From: Leptolyngbya sp. SIO1E4
GTDB taxonomy: Bacteria > Cyanobacteriota > Cyanobacteriia > Phormidesmidales > Phormidesmidaceae
DNA length: 64,000 nt
Reading direction: 5' to 3'
Assembly: GCA_010672825.2 (NCBI GenBank)
Contig: JAAHFU020000006.1
Span: forward strand, 62,001 to 126,000
Below, piece after piece: positions 28,034 through 36,702 of the stretch. The notes below the pieces were generated by a model. It did not search any database, was not told the DNA's origin, and saw only the letters and a list, made by a program, of their open reading frames with translations. The position numbers were made by a program, and so were the translations under genes. The number at the start of each line of letters is the position of its first letter. Position 1 is the stretch's first letter.

Positions 28034-29317
28034 ATGCGTCTACCAAGCTCCCGGCTCAATCTCAACCGCTTAGTCGCTCGGTTTAAGCCCCCTCCCCCTG
28101 GCTCTGAAATATCCCAGGGCAAACACAAAGCCAAGCTTCGCGTCCTGGTTCCATTAGGGATTGTGATAGTCGGTGCAGGGCTCTCGGTGATGTACTTCTT
28201 ATCCCGACCCCAATCAATAACCCTGCCGTTGAGTGGTCGCATCGAAGGATATGAAACTGATGTGGGTGCAAAAGTATCGGGACGGGTTGAGTTTGTCGCT
28301 GTCAGAGAAGGGGATCAGGTCAGTGAGGGACAAGTCATTGCCCAACTAGATGATGACGAAGTGCAGGCTCAACTAGATGAGGCGAAAGCCCAAGTTGCGT
28401 CAGCCCAACAGCAGGAACGACAAGCTCGTTTGCAGATTGAGGTGCTACAAAGTCAGATTCGTCGGGCTCAGTTGAACCTGGAACAGTCCGAAGGAGACAC
28501 AGCGGGTCGGGTTAACCAGGCTGAGGCTAACCTTGCCACCGCTCAGGCTCAACTCGTAGAGACAGAAGCTCAGTTGAGGGCTGCCCAATCAGATCTGGAA
28601 CTGGCTAGATTGGAGCGCGATCGCTACGTCCAACTAGCCCAATCCGGTGCGGCTACTCAGGAGCGTGCCGACCAAGCACAAACGACGTTTGAAACCACCC
28701 AAGCCGCCCTCAGCGTTCGTGAAGCCGCTGTTGTCGCTGCCCAGAGACAGGTCAACGCTGCCGAAGGAAATTTAACTCAAGCCCAAACCACCCGTCTCAA
28801 TCCAGACATCCGCACGGCTGAGTTGAATGTTTTGCAAAAACAATTGATTCAAGCCGAATCTCAGCTTGCAGCGGCACAAGACAACGTGGCCAGAGCTGAA
28901 GCGGCACAACGCGAGATTGAAGCTCGCATGGGTTATCTCACCATTGCAAGCCCCTTAAATGGGGTCGTCACTGCCCGCAGCGCAGAGCCCGGAGAAGTCG
29001 TCACGACAGGCCATACGCTGCTTTCGCTGATTGACCTGGATACTGTCTATCTCCGGGGCTTCATCCCGGAGGGCGACATTGGCAACGTTCGAGTGGGGCA
29101 AGCAGCCAGCGTTTTTCTCGATTCAGCCCCCGATCAGCCCCTTAGCGCCCGTGTCATTGCCATTGATACCCAAGCCTCCTTCACTCCCGAAAATATTTAC
29201 TTCCGAGAAGACCGAGTGCAGCAGGTCTTCGGAGTCAGGCTCGGGATTGAGAATCCTGAAGGCTTCGCCAAACCCGGGATGCCTGCGGATGGGGAAATTG
29301 CTTTGGACGGTCTCTGA
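28034..29317 (+). CDS. HlyD/EmrA-type membrane-fusion adaptor of ABC exporter (YbhG-like)
   Basis: This 427-residue periplasmic adaptor links an inner-membrane exporter to the envelope. An N-terminal cytoplasmic stretch precedes one transmembrane helix (about residues 34-57, LVPLGIVIVGAGLSVMYFL). A lipoyl half-motif (GRIEGYETDVGAKVSGRVEFVAVREGDQVSEGQVIAQLDDDEVQAQLDEAKA) follows, then a long alpha-helical hairpin (about 125-300) and the returning lipoyl and beta-barrel domains (YLTIASPLNGVVTARSAEPGEVV). The ATG follows GAGGAGG. It is the first gene of a tight four-gene operon behind operator site 10, with YbhGFSR order. Confidence 0.92.
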   Translation: MRLPSSRLNLNRLVARFKPPPPGSEISQGKHKAKLRVLVPLGIVIVGAGLSVMYFLSRPQSITLPLSGRIEGYETDVGAKVSGRVEFVAVREGDQVSEGQVIAQLDDDEVQAQLDEAKAQVASAQQQERQARLQIEVLQSQIRRAQLNLEQSEGDTAGRVNQAEANLATAQAQLVETEAQLRAAQSDLELARLERDRYVQLAQSGAATQERADQAQTTFETTQAALSVREAAVVAAQRQVNAAEGNLTQAQTTRLNPDIRTAELNVLQKQLIQAESQLAAAQDNVARAEAAQREIEARMGYLTIASPLNGVVTARSAEPGEVVTTGHTLLSLIDLDTVYLRGFIPEGDIGNVRVGQAASVFLDSAPDQPLSARVIAIDTQASFTPENIYFREDRVQQVFGVRLGIENPEGFAKPGMPADGEIALDGL

Positions 29318-29320
29318 ACC

Positions 29321-31402
29321 ATGCATTCAACCCAGATTCCCCAACTAGAAGCCACCCTCGGAAGCGTTGCTATTCAAGTAGAGGCGCTATGTAAGCGCTA
29401 CGGCAAACTTGCGGCTGTGCGGGGTGTGACGTTTACGGTGCAGCGGGGGGAAATCTTTGGGCTGATTGGGCCGGATGGTGCTGGGAAGACGACGCTGTTT
29501 CAAATATTGGCTGGGGTGATGGAGGCGACTGGGGGGGAGATCTCTATTTTGGGAGCCGCCCCTCGGGATGTTCGTTTGCAAACGGGCTATCTGACCCAAC
29601 ACTTTTCGCTTTATCTGGATCTCAGCTTGGATGAGAATCTGCGGTACGCAGCTGGTCTCCATGAAGTGCCGACTGAGCGCTTTAGGGAACGACGCACCCA
29701 GTATTTGCGGCTAATGAATCTGGAGCCGTTTGCCGATCGCTTAGCGGGTCAACTATCTGGCGGCATGAAGCAGAAGTTGGCGCTGTGTTGTGCCCTGATT
29801 GCCCAACCTCAAATTTTGCTGCTGGACGAACCGACAACGGGAGTCGACCCTGTCTCCCGGCGAGAGTTTTGGGATGTACTGGCAACCCTCTCCCATCAGG
29901 GGGTCACCATTGTGGTCGCCACACCTTATATGGATGAGGCAGAGCGTTGCCATCGAGTCGCCCTTATGTATGACGGACAGATCCAGCAGATGGGAACCCC
30001 TACGCAGTTGCAGAACAATCTGGGGCTACAACGATTGGAGGTTCGCGTTAGCTCACTCAAAACCGCTGAACAGGCTTTGCTCAAAACGGATGCTCACCAA
30101 GCGACTCAAATTGTCGATGTGCAGACCTTTGGCGATCGCTTGGACGTCCTCGTTGACGATGTCCAGGCGGGTGAAATCCAGGTACGTACCCTACTAGCAG
30201 TGCATCAGCTCGCGATCGACACAATTCGTCCAGCAAACCCTACCCTAGAGAACGTCTTTGTAACTCAACTGCGCCAGCAGGGATTAGATCCGCCATTTAT
30301 TCCATTTCCAGGACGGAGACGTGGGTGGAGAAGTAGAGAAGGTAAGGAAGGTGGGGAAGGTAGGGGAAATAGGGAAGACATAGTAAGCGCTCCCCCATCT
30401 TTGTTATCTATCGCAACTCCTCCGACTCCCCCCACTCCCCCATCCCCCCATCCCGCTACCCACCAATCCCCAACCACCGTCTCCGAAATTGCCATTGGTG
30501 CCCGTGACCTCAGTAAGACTTTTGGGAATTTTCAGGCGGTTAAAGGGGTCAACCTGGATATCCACTATGGCGAAATTTATGGCTTGTTAGGGGCTAATGG
30601 GGCGGGAAAAACAACCACTATCAAGATGCTGTGTGGATTGCTGGGCATTACTCGAGGCGAGGTCATGCTGGCGGGGCAAACCCGTGACTTGCGCAGCAGT
30701 GCTTTGCGTCAACGAATTGGCTACATGAGTCAGAAATTTACCCTCTACGATGACCTGTCTATCCAGCAGAATTTGGAATTCTACTGTGGGGTTTACGGCA
30801 TTCCGCGTCACCAACGTCGCGCCAAAATTGACTGGGTTTTAGACATTTGTGGGTTGACTGGCAAAGCGGATCTGATCACCGGGCAACTGCCTGGCGGTTG
30901 GAAAAAGCGGGTGGCCTTTGGTGCGTCGGTGATGCATGAACCTGAAATTCTGTTTTTGGATGAACCCACCTCAGGGGTGGATCCGTTAGCGCGCCGTCAA
31001 TTCTGGCGGCTGATTGAAGACTTGACGCACCAGGGCACGGCGGTTTTGGTGACCACGCACTATTTGGAAGAAGCGGAACACTGCAATCGGATGGCGTTTA
31101 TGGCGGCTGGAGAGGTGGTCGCTCAAGGTTCCCCAAACCAGATCAAGGCGAGCCAGCCGGGGCAATTGTTTGAAGTGAAGGTCGACCAGCCCCAAGCGGC
31201 CTCTGACTTCCTCAAGCAATACTTTGATAGCTGGCGGGTGTCGCTGTTTGGCGATCGCCTCCACATCGTTCTGGATCAGCCGGATACCGGGGTGCCCCAG
31301 TTGCGCTCTCTGCTGAAGACGGCCGCCTTCGACATGCAAGCCCTCCAATCCGTTCCCTTCTCCCTAGAAGATGCCTTTATTGGCATTATGCAGCGAGCCT
31401 AG
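29321..31402 (+). CDS. ABC exporter ATPase with two fused nucleotide-binding domains (YbhF-like)
   Basis: This 693-residue protein has two complete ABC ATPase domains. NBD1 has Walker A GPDGAGKTT, signature LSGGMKQKLALC and Walker B ILLLDEPTTGVDP. NBD2 has GANGAGKTT, QLPGGWKKRVAFG (a diverged signature with P for S) and ILFLDEPTSGVDP. They power export through the two permeases encoded next. The domains are joined by a low-complexity linker (about residues 327-385) encoded by repeat DNA at 30310-30470. The gene starts 3 bases after the adaptor stop. YbhF-type transporters export drugs and, reportedly, sodium or lithium ions. Confidence 0.95.
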   Translation: MHSTQIPQLEATLGSVAIQVEALCKRYGKLAAVRGVTFTVQRGEIFGLIGPDGAGKTTLFQILAGVMEATGGEISILGAAPRDVRLQTGYLTQHFSLYLDLSLDENLRYAAGLHEVPTERFRERRTQYLRLMNLEPFADRLAGQLSGGMKQKLALCCALIAQPQILLLDEPTTGVDPVSRREFWDVLATLSHQGVTIVVATPYMDEAERCHRVALMYDGQIQQMGTPTQLQNNLGLQRLEVRVSSLKTAEQALLKTDAHQATQIVDVQTFGDRLDVLVDDVQAGEIQVRTLLAVHQLAIDTIRPANPTLENVFVTQLRQQGLDPPFIPFPGRRRGWRSREGKEGGEGRGNREDIVSAPPSLLSIATPPTPPTPPSPHPATHQSPTTVSEIAIGARDLSKTFGNFQAVKGVNLDIHYGEIYGLLGANGAGKTTTIKMLCGLLGITRGEVMLAGQTRDLRSSALRQRIGYMSQKFTLYDDLSIQQNLEFYCGVYGIPRHQRRAKIDWVLDICGLTGKADLITGQLPGGWKKRVAFGASVMHEPEILFLDEPTSGVDPLARRQFWRLIEDLTHQGTAVLVTTHYLEEAEHCNRMAFMAAGEVVAQGSPNQIKASQPGQLFEVKVDQPQAASDFLKQYFDSWRVSLFGDRLHIVLDQPDTGVPQLRSLLKTAAFDMQALQSVPFSLEDAFIGIMQRA
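30310..30470. repeat. polypurine/polypyrimidine repeat inside the ABC ATPase linker
   Basis: A purine-rich half (GGAAGGTGGGGAAGG type) is followed by a pyrimidine-rich half (CCCCCACTCCCCCATCC type), in the style of cyanobacterial intergenic repeats. It is carried in frame inside the coding sequence and encodes a Gly/Arg/Glu then Pro/Ser/Thr linker. Confidence 0.75.
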
Positions 31403-31413
31403 CGGGGTCAATC

Positions 31414-32520
31414 ATGAAGCGAATCTGGTCTCAATGTGTTAAGGAACTGGCTCAATTTCGGCGCGATCGCCTGACCTTTGCCCTGGCCTTTATTCTGCCG
31501 CTGGGGATGCTTCTGATTTTTGGCTATGCCATTCGTCTAGAGACCAAAAACATTCCCCTAGCCATCCAGGACTTTGATGCCAGTCCCCTGAGCCGTAGCT
31601 ATGTGGAACGACTCTTTGCCACCAATCAGTTTCAGCCCATTGCCTGGTCGGGAGAGGGGGATGCGATCGCCATCATTGATCAGGGGTTAGCCAAAGCTAC
31701 GGTAGTGATTCCGCCGGATTTTTCCCGTCGCATTAAAGACCAGAAAGCTAGTTCTATCCAGGTTCTGGTGGATGGCACCGATGTTAATAACGCCCGCGTG
31801 ATTCGCAACAGCATCCGGGCGACGACTAACTTCTTCCTACAAAGTCAAGGATTACGGCCTAGAACAGCCAATGTGGTTGCCCGCATCCGTCTCTGGTTCA
31901 ACCCCGGGCGCAAAGAATCTCTCTTCATCGTGCCTGGACTCTACGCGGTGATCTTGGCAATTTTTCCAGCCCTGCTGTCGACCCTCGCCATGGTCCGTGA
32001 GAAAGAGCAAGGAACCATTGTGCAGGTATATGCCTCTAACCTGAGTGCCACAGAACTACTGCTGGGCAAAGGATTAGCCTACTTTATTGTGTCCATAGGG
32101 GAAGCCCTTTGCATCATGGGGTTGGGGTCGCTGCTCTTTAGGATTGAGTTTGCAGGTAATCCTCTGCCGTTCTTGCTAGGAACCGGCTTGTTTGCAGCCG
32201 CCAGTGTCCTTTATGGCCTCTTCATCGGCGGACGGGCTAACAACCGCATTGCTGCGGTGCAAGGGGTGGCGTTTACCGGCTTTTTAGCCTCTTTTCTGTT
32301 TTCGGGTTTTATTTATCCGTTAAGCAACATTCCGTTTCCCATCTCATTGATTTCCAATATCGTGCCCGCTCGGTATTACATCGACGTAACTCGCGATGCC
32401 TTTGTGCGCGGGACGGGGTGGGGGAGTGTCTGGGTTGCTTTGATAGCCATTTCGCTGCTGGCACTGTTGTTTTTTGCCGCCGCATGGCGCGGCCTGCGTC
32501 GGATGCAGTTATCGGACTGA
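31414..32520 (+). CDS. ABC-2 type permease (YbhS-like)
   Basis: This 368-residue integral membrane protein has ABC-2 architecture: one N-terminal helix (about residues 22-42), a large extracytoplasmic domain of about 130 residues, then five helices in the C-terminal half. SNIVPARYYIDVTRDAFVRGTGWG is the conserved C-terminal block of YhhJ/YbhS permeases. It starts 11 bases after the ATPase and is followed 3 bases later by its partner permease. The pair should form a heterodimer. Confidence 0.93.
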   Translation: MKRIWSQCVKELAQFRRDRLTFALAFILPLGMLLIFGYAIRLETKNIPLAIQDFDASPLSRSYVERLFATNQFQPIAWSGEGDAIAIIDQGLAKATVVIPPDFSRRIKDQKASSIQVLVDGTDVNNARVIRNSIRATTNFFLQSQGLRPRTANVVARIRLWFNPGRKESLFIVPGLYAVILAIFPALLSTLAMVREKEQGTIVQVYASNLSATELLLGKGLAYFIVSIGEALCIMGLGSLLFRIEFAGNPLPFLLGTGLFAAASVLYGLFIGGRANNRIAAVQGVAFTGFLASFLFSGFIYPLSNIPFPISLISNIVPARYYIDVTRDAFVRGTGWGSVWVALIAISLLALLFFAAAWRGLRRMQLSD

Positions 32521-32523
32521 GCG

Positions 32524-33660
32524 ATGTTTAAGTTTATCCAGCGTTTACTCAACAGCCGCTTCTGGACCCTAGCAACTAAAGAGGTGCAGCAGATTTTGCG
32601 CGACAAAAAGCTACTCTTTATGCTGGTGTTTCCCCCCACGGTGCAACTGTTACTCTATGGCTTGATCTTGAATCCCGATGTGCAGTATTTGAAAATGGGG
32701 ATTGTGGATCAGGCTAACGTTGCGGCAAGTCGGGAACTGGTATCGGCCTTCATCGAAAATGAGGTGTTTGTGGCCGATCGCTACAGTGCCAGCCAGCAGG
32801 CTCTCGGGGAACAAGTGCGACAAGGTGAGGTCACGGTGGGAGTGATATTTCCTCCTGAATTCAATCGCCAACTGTCGCAGGATAAACCCGCCGAGATCCA
32901 GGTGTTGGTGGATGGAGTGGATGCCAATACTGCTGGGATTGCTAGCGGCTACATCACTCAAATTGTTCAAAACTATAGTCTTCGGTTGGACGGCATTGAG
33001 ACACCCAGCATCCCCAGTGCCATTGAACCCCAGATTACGTTCCTATACAACCCTGGGCTCATTAGTAGCTGGTTTTTTGTCCCCGCCATGATGGGGGTCG
33101 TGTTGACGTTGATTGGATCGCTGGTTTCCTCATCGACACTCATTCGGGAAAAGGATACAGGCACCCTTGAGCAGCTGCTAATAACCCCAGCCTCGGCTGG
33201 AGAAATTCTGCTGGCAAAAGTGGTGCCATTGTTTGTACTCTTACTCGGGGATGCACTGTTAGCCCTAGCCGTTGCCAATATTGTTTTTGGCGTGCCGTTA
33301 CGAGGCAGTTTTCTGCTCTTTCTGGCGTTGTCTGGGCTCTATGTCTTTGTCGGTATTGGCATTGGCATGATGCTAGCGACCCTCTGCCATAATCAGCAGC
33401 AGGTGATGTTGACATCGTTTTTCATCAATATGCCGCTGATTCAGCTTTCGGGCGCGATCGCCCCCATCGAAAGCATGCCAGCTTTCTTTCGCTACCTATC
33501 ATGGTTCAATCCTCTGCGTCATTATGTCGCAATTCTGCGAGCGATTCTGCTCAGAGGGGTGGGGCTGGAGGTTATCTGGCCTCAAGCGATCGCTCTTCTA
33601 GTATTTGCGACCGTTCTAGGAACGATTAGCGCTAAACAGTTTCGTCGACAGGTGAGTTAA
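32524..33660 (+). CDS. ABC-2 type permease (YbhR-like)
   Basis: This is a 378-residue paralogue of the preceding permease with the same layout: an N-terminal helix with TKEVQQILRDKKLLFMLVFPP, an extracytoplasmic domain (about 50-175), and five C-terminal helices including LIREKDTGTLEQLLITPAS, the coupling-helix region that contacts the ATPase. LSWFNPLRHYVAILRAILLRG closes the conserved domain. It is the last gene of the exporter operon. Confidence 0.94.
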   Translation: MFKFIQRLLNSRFWTLATKEVQQILRDKKLLFMLVFPPTVQLLLYGLILNPDVQYLKMGIVDQANVAASRELVSAFIENEVFVADRYSASQQALGEQVRQGEVTVGVIFPPEFNRQLSQDKPAEIQVLVDGVDANTAGIASGYITQIVQNYSLRLDGIETPSIPSAIEPQITFLYNPGLISSWFFVPAMMGVVLTLIGSLVSSSTLIREKDTGTLEQLLITPASAGEILLAKVVPLFVLLLGDALLALAVANIVFGVPLRGSFLLFLALSGLYVFVGIGIGMMLATLCHNQQQVMLTSFFINMPLIQLSGAIAPIESMPAFFRYLSWFNPLRHYVAILRAILLRGVGLEVIWPQAIALLVFATVLGTISAKQFRRQVS

Positions 33661-33669
33661 GTAGCCATA

Positions 33670-33704
33670 TTCCTCACAACTTCCTCATAAATATTCACCA
33701 TACT
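33670..33704 (+). promoter_or_regulatory. island promoter module, site 11
   Basis: The plus-strand operator TTCCTCA-CAAC-TTCCTCA (33670-33687) has two perfect half-sites. It is followed by the standard gap and ACCATACT (33697-33704). It drives the small-gene operon beginning at 33860, with a leader of about 150 bases. Confidence 0.8.
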
Positions 33705-33859
33705 TCCAGATAAGTTTACAGGAAACACTTTGCAAGTGTTTCATCTCTTATCCCATTCAGCAGCAAACAATAATGCCATCTTATTATTGCCTTTCTTGAT
33801 AAGAGTAAATAAGGTAATTTTGTTCTTAATAATAAGATTAGCAATTTCCTACTTGAGTA

Positions 33860-34066
33860 ATGACTTCAAATTCAAATTATATGGATTGGTTACCAGGACA
33901 ATGGCTTGAGTGTAAACAAACACAAGAGATAGGTGAAGTCGAGTCCTACAATGGAAAAACTCTTTGCCTCTCGCTTGGAAATGGCATCACGCTTTATATC
34001 ACTCCTGAAGCATTAGAAAACTTGGGATGGAAGCCTACTCATCGCAATCACAAGGATAAATCATGA
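33860..34066 (+). CDS. small cyanobacterial protein, first gene of site 11 operon
   Basis: This 68-residue soluble protein begins MTSNSNYMDWLPGQWLECKQ. It is probably mostly beta (VESYNGKTLCLSLGNGITLYITPEAL), which suggests a small barrel. I recognise no domain. Its TGA overlaps the ATG of the next gene (ATGA), so translation is coupled to the DUF1830 gene. Confidence 0.6.
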   Translation: MTSNSNYMDWLPGQWLECKQTQEIGEVESYNGKTLCLSLGNGITLYITPEALENLGWKPTHRNHKDKS

Positions 34067-34344
34067 CTTCTTTAAAGCCTCCTCATAAAATTCTCTGTCA
34101 GTATAACAACCACACTTCTCAATTTCAGATCATTCGTATTTCGAACATTTCTCACTGGTTCTTTGAGCGTACGATCATACCAAAAGGTTCCGTTCTCTTT
34201 GAGACCTTTCAAGACGCTCAGCTAGAAATTCACACTAGTCAAATAATGGGTTCTATTTTGTCCGACATCATTCCGTGTAATCAGTTGATTCGAATATTTG
34301 ATAAGCCTTTTGAACAATCGCAACTCATCAAAAAATCTGCCTAG
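34063..34344 (+). CDS. DUF1830 family protein
   Basis: This 93-residue protein spans almost the whole DUF1830 domain. The conserved pieces are KILCQYNNHTSQFQIIRISN, WFFERTIIPKG, VLFETFQDAQLEIHT and SDIIPCNQL. The family is cyanobacterial and uncharacterised. Overlap of start and stop codons with the upstream gene and a 12-base gap to the next place it in one operon under site 11. Confidence 0.85.
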   Translation: MTSLKPPHKILCQYNNHTSQFQIIRISNISHWFFERTIIPKGSVLFETFQDAQLEIHTSQIMGSILSDIIPCNQLIRIFDKPFEQSQLIKKSA

Positions 34345-34356
34345 GAGACATCTCAA

Positions 34357-34617
34357 ATGAAATACAATCTGATCGAAATGGAAGGCATCGTAACAGAATC
34401 TTTACCCAACGCTATGTTCAGAATTCAGCTTGATAATGAGTTCAATATACTGGGTCATATTTCTGGCAAGATTCGGAAGAACTATATCAAAATTTTGCCG
34501 GGCGATTCTCCAGAGGAGACGCTTCGCGAACGTGTCAAGGTTGAATTAACACCCTACGACTTAACTCGAGGTCGGATTACCTATCGGATACCAACCTCGA
34601 AAACTACAAAATCTTAA
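34357..34617 (+). CDS. IF-1-like S1/OB-fold protein with an 8-residue insertion
   Basis: This 86-residue protein has the whole translation-initiation factor IF-1 fold: [42 protein letters not shown], then [19 protein letters not shown]. Between GD and RV it carries eight extra residues (SPEETLRE) encoded by 24 bases at 34507-34530 that look like a small dispersed repeat. The second IF-1-like gene at 41951-42166 lacks them. The insertion is in a loop between strands, so the protein may still fold. It is probably an accessory paralogue rather than the housekeeping infA, which normally sits with ribosomal genes. Confidence 0.85.
   Translation: MKYNLIEMEGIVTESLPNAMFRIQLDNEFNILGHISGKIRKNYIKILPGDSPEETLRERVKVELTPYDLTRGRITYRIPTSKTTKS
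34507..34530. repeat. 24-bp small dispersed repeat inserted in frame
   Basis: The 24 bases begin TCTCCAGAGGAGACGC and end TTCGCGAA. They resemble the very small mobile repeats described in cyanobacterial genomes (GTCTCC...GAGACGCT-x-CGCGAAC type). The flanks rejoin precisely as GGCGAT/CGTGTC, as in the uninterrupted paralogue. Confidence 0.8.
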
Positions 34618-34675
34618 GTTGGGTGTTCAGAAAGCTACTGTCTTCGGAAAAGTAGATTTAAATGAGAAATTTGTG

Positions 34676-34873
34676 ATGAAACCCACTCTTGAATCGCAAT
34701 TTATCTACTTCCTAGAAGAGGATTTATCACTCCCCCATGAATCTGTCTCACTCGCCCTCAAACATCACAGTGGGGACTGGAATTTATTACCTATCATTCT
34801 ATGGAAGTACGGATTGGCAACGCTCAATCAAGTTAGCTGCATGTTTGACTGGCTAGAAGCTCGACAAAAATGA
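34676..34873 (+). CDS. DUF2949 family protein
   Basis: The product has 65 residues from ATG 34676. The frame opens at TTG 34619, but the conserved domain begins at FIYFLEEDLSLPHESV. The DUF2949 signature continues with LALKHHSGDWNLLPIILWKYGLATLNQVSCMFDWLE. This all-helical cyanobacterial family has no known function. Its TGA overlaps the ATG of the following P-type ATPase remnant. Confidence 0.82.
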   Translation: MKPTLESQFIYFLEEDLSLPHESVSLALKHHSGDWNLLPIILWKYGLATLNQVSCMFDWLEARQK

Positions 34874-35183
34874 GTACCTGGTATCGTTTAGATACTATTG
34901 AAGTTTTGCATCAGCTGCGTACACAGACTGAACATGATCTTTCTGCATCAGAAGCCGCTCGCAGACTCAAAAAGCAGGGTACCAATGAGCTAATAGAGAA
35001 GTGAATTGAAGAACCCTGGCAGCTTCTATGGAAGCAGCTCACAGCTACCATGGTGGTTATTTTGGTAGTGGCGGCGCTCCTTGATCTGACATCACACCTG
35101 TGGTGGGAATTTGTTTACTCTTGAGCACGATCGCCTTCTGGGCTATGGAGCTAGAAAAGTGGCTTATTCATCGTAGGTATTGA
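34870..35183 (+). pseudogene. P-type cation ATPase reduced to its two ends
   Basis: The start (MSTWYRLDTIEVLHQLRTQ ... DLSASEAARRLKKQGTNELIEK) is the cation-ATPase N-terminal domain. It meets TGA at 35002-35004, and the same frame continues with IEEPWQLLWKQLTATMVVILVVAAL, the first membrane helix. After about 85 codons the sequence jumps, in another frame, to LLLSTIAFWAMELEKWLIHRR, the normal C-terminus of such ATPases. The central 750 or so residues, including the phosphorylated Asp, are deleted. Confidence 0.8.
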
Positions 35184-35816
35184 ACCACCTCCCGATCCCA
35201 CCATCATGGTGGCAGGGGTTGGTTTATTACCGCTGCCTTAGCCGGACTCCTAGTGCAGCGTCAAAGCTAAGAATTGGGATCGTCGATCCTGAAAACTGCT
35301 CGTATACAAGGCTTCCAGAAAGTGTCAATCCCAAAATTTAGTCTTGACAGACCACTAGGTTTTTCGGTCGCCATTGGGGCATTTTTTGCCGGACTTATCT
35401 TTAGCTGCAATCTTGAAGCTGTCAAGCTTGATGCGTCGTTTGATACCTTTTACGAAATCTTTGTCCCCTTCTTCTTCATTGGCATTGGACTCAAAGTAGA
35501 CCTCAGCATCCTGCCACTAGCCCCTGATCTAGGCATCGCCCTGTTGGTTGTGGCAGTGCTCGGCAAGCTGATTGGGGTAGCTATCCCCGTTCTAACGATG
35601 AGTGGGTGGGCCAATGCCACTTTGCTGGGAGTCAGTATGGTCCCTCGGGCCGAGATCATGATGATTGTGATGCATCATGGGCTGCAACTGGGCGAATGGG
35701 CAGTGCCTACTCGGGTGTTTGCAGCCATGGTTTTAGTGTCTACGGCTACCACCGTTCTGGTTCCTTTAATTCTGCACCCTTTACTACTAAAGTGGCCACA
35801 AATAGCAGAGCCATGA
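35173..35816 (+). pseudogene. Kef/CPA2-type cation-proton antiporter remnant split by a MITE
   Basis: The remnant starts GIEPPPDPTIMVAGVGL directly after the ATPase fragment, needs a one-base shift to reach FITAALAGLL, and is then interrupted by a 103-bp element (35253-35355). Downstream it runs unbroken: GFSVAIGAFFAGLIFSCN, FDTFYEIFVPFFFIGIGLKVD, then SMVPRAEIMMIVMHHG and a final helix. Removing the element rejoins LLGFSVAIGAFFAGL exactly. The N-terminal half of the transport domain is missing. A 180-residue frame from 35274 could still be translated, but not as a full antiporter. Confidence 0.8.
35251..35357. mobile_element. 103-bp MITE with TA target duplication (IS630/mariner type)
   Basis: The element at 35253-35355 is flanked by TA on both sides. 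Its imperfect terminal inverted repeats start GTG...GTCAA-x-CTAA and reach TTGGGAT. The inner 21 bases (35260-35280 against 35328-35348) match at about 17 positions. It encodes nothing. TA duplication is the hallmark of IS630/Tc1-mariner elements. Confidence 0.82.
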
Positions 35817-35821
35817 ATTGC

Positions 35822-36493
35822 TCACGTTAGGAGTAAAGCAAATAAACCACACAAAGCGATGCCGTCAAACACACCGGCTCCACCAATGCTTAAAACGCCT
35901 GAAGCCATACGCTCAATTTCGCGTAGATGCAATAGATCAGCCCCAATTAAAACACCCAATATACCGCCAGCAAAAGCCACAGCAGGGGCCTCATTACCCG
36001 CAATTAAGACAGCACTCAAAGCAGCTGTTAGAGGACCCACTAATCCATTCATCTGAATCCCAATACCCGGAACGATTTGAACCGAGAAATAGCTGACGAT
36101 GGTGACAATAATGATCACGGCCATGATCGCTATCGCATCCGAGCGTGTGAACTGATAGAGTGCCAGCAAAACTGGAATGAGGCCACCGCCAACATTCAGA
36201 GCAACTACTATCTCTTGTCGTATCCGCTGTAGCGGGATGCCCCAAAACTGCTGCAGCCAAAAGTCAGCGAAATCAGACACTATGGTGATCTCGGCTTTGC
36301 GTCTGTAGAGCGGAATATTAATGGTGCTCCCCACGATGACGGCAGCAAATAGCCAAAACGCCACACCAGAAGAAAACCCTAACTTGGCCACCGCTACTTC
36401 CACAATATCGATCGCGATCCCTAGCAAGAGGAGGGGCAAAAGCAGCACGATAGCCAGAAAAAGGATAAATGTAACAGGCAAATAAATCATCAC
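35822..36493 (-). CDS. DUF1614 family membrane protein
   Basis: This 223-residue polytopic membrane protein has about seven hydrophobic segments. It shows the DUF1614 pattern: GSTINIPLYRR near residue 56, VALNVGGGLIPVLLALYQF, and the C-terminal GILGVLIGADLLHLREI ... SIGGAGVFDGIALCG. Members occur in archaea and cyanobacteria with no known function. The gene converges with the antiporter remnant, with only 5 bases between stop codons. No module of the island type precedes it. Confidence 0.85.
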   Translation of the reverse strand: MMIYLPVTFILFLAIVLLLPLLLLGIAIDIVEVAVAKLGFSSGVAFWLFAAVIVGSTINIPLYRRKAEITIVSDFADFWLQQFWGIPLQRIRQEIVVALNVGGGLIPVLLALYQFTRSDAIAIMAVIIIVTIVSYFSVQIVPGIGIQMNGLVGPLTAALSAVLIAGNEAPAVAFAGGILGVLIGADLLHLREIERMASGVLSIGGAGVFDGIALCGLFALLLT

Positions 36494-36702
36494 TGAAGTT
36501 ATGAGAAGTCACCGTCATTGTCAAACTTTAGTCAATCAAGCATTTGAATTTGAAAATCAATCGATAAATCGGCCTTAGATATGAATCACAATAGACGTAC
36601 GATTGTTTCTATAATTAAGCGATTATATTCAACTAGCCAATGATATTTATGTCTTTTCATTTGTATCATCTCGATTATTCAATCACGGTAGGCGTTGTGA
36701 TT

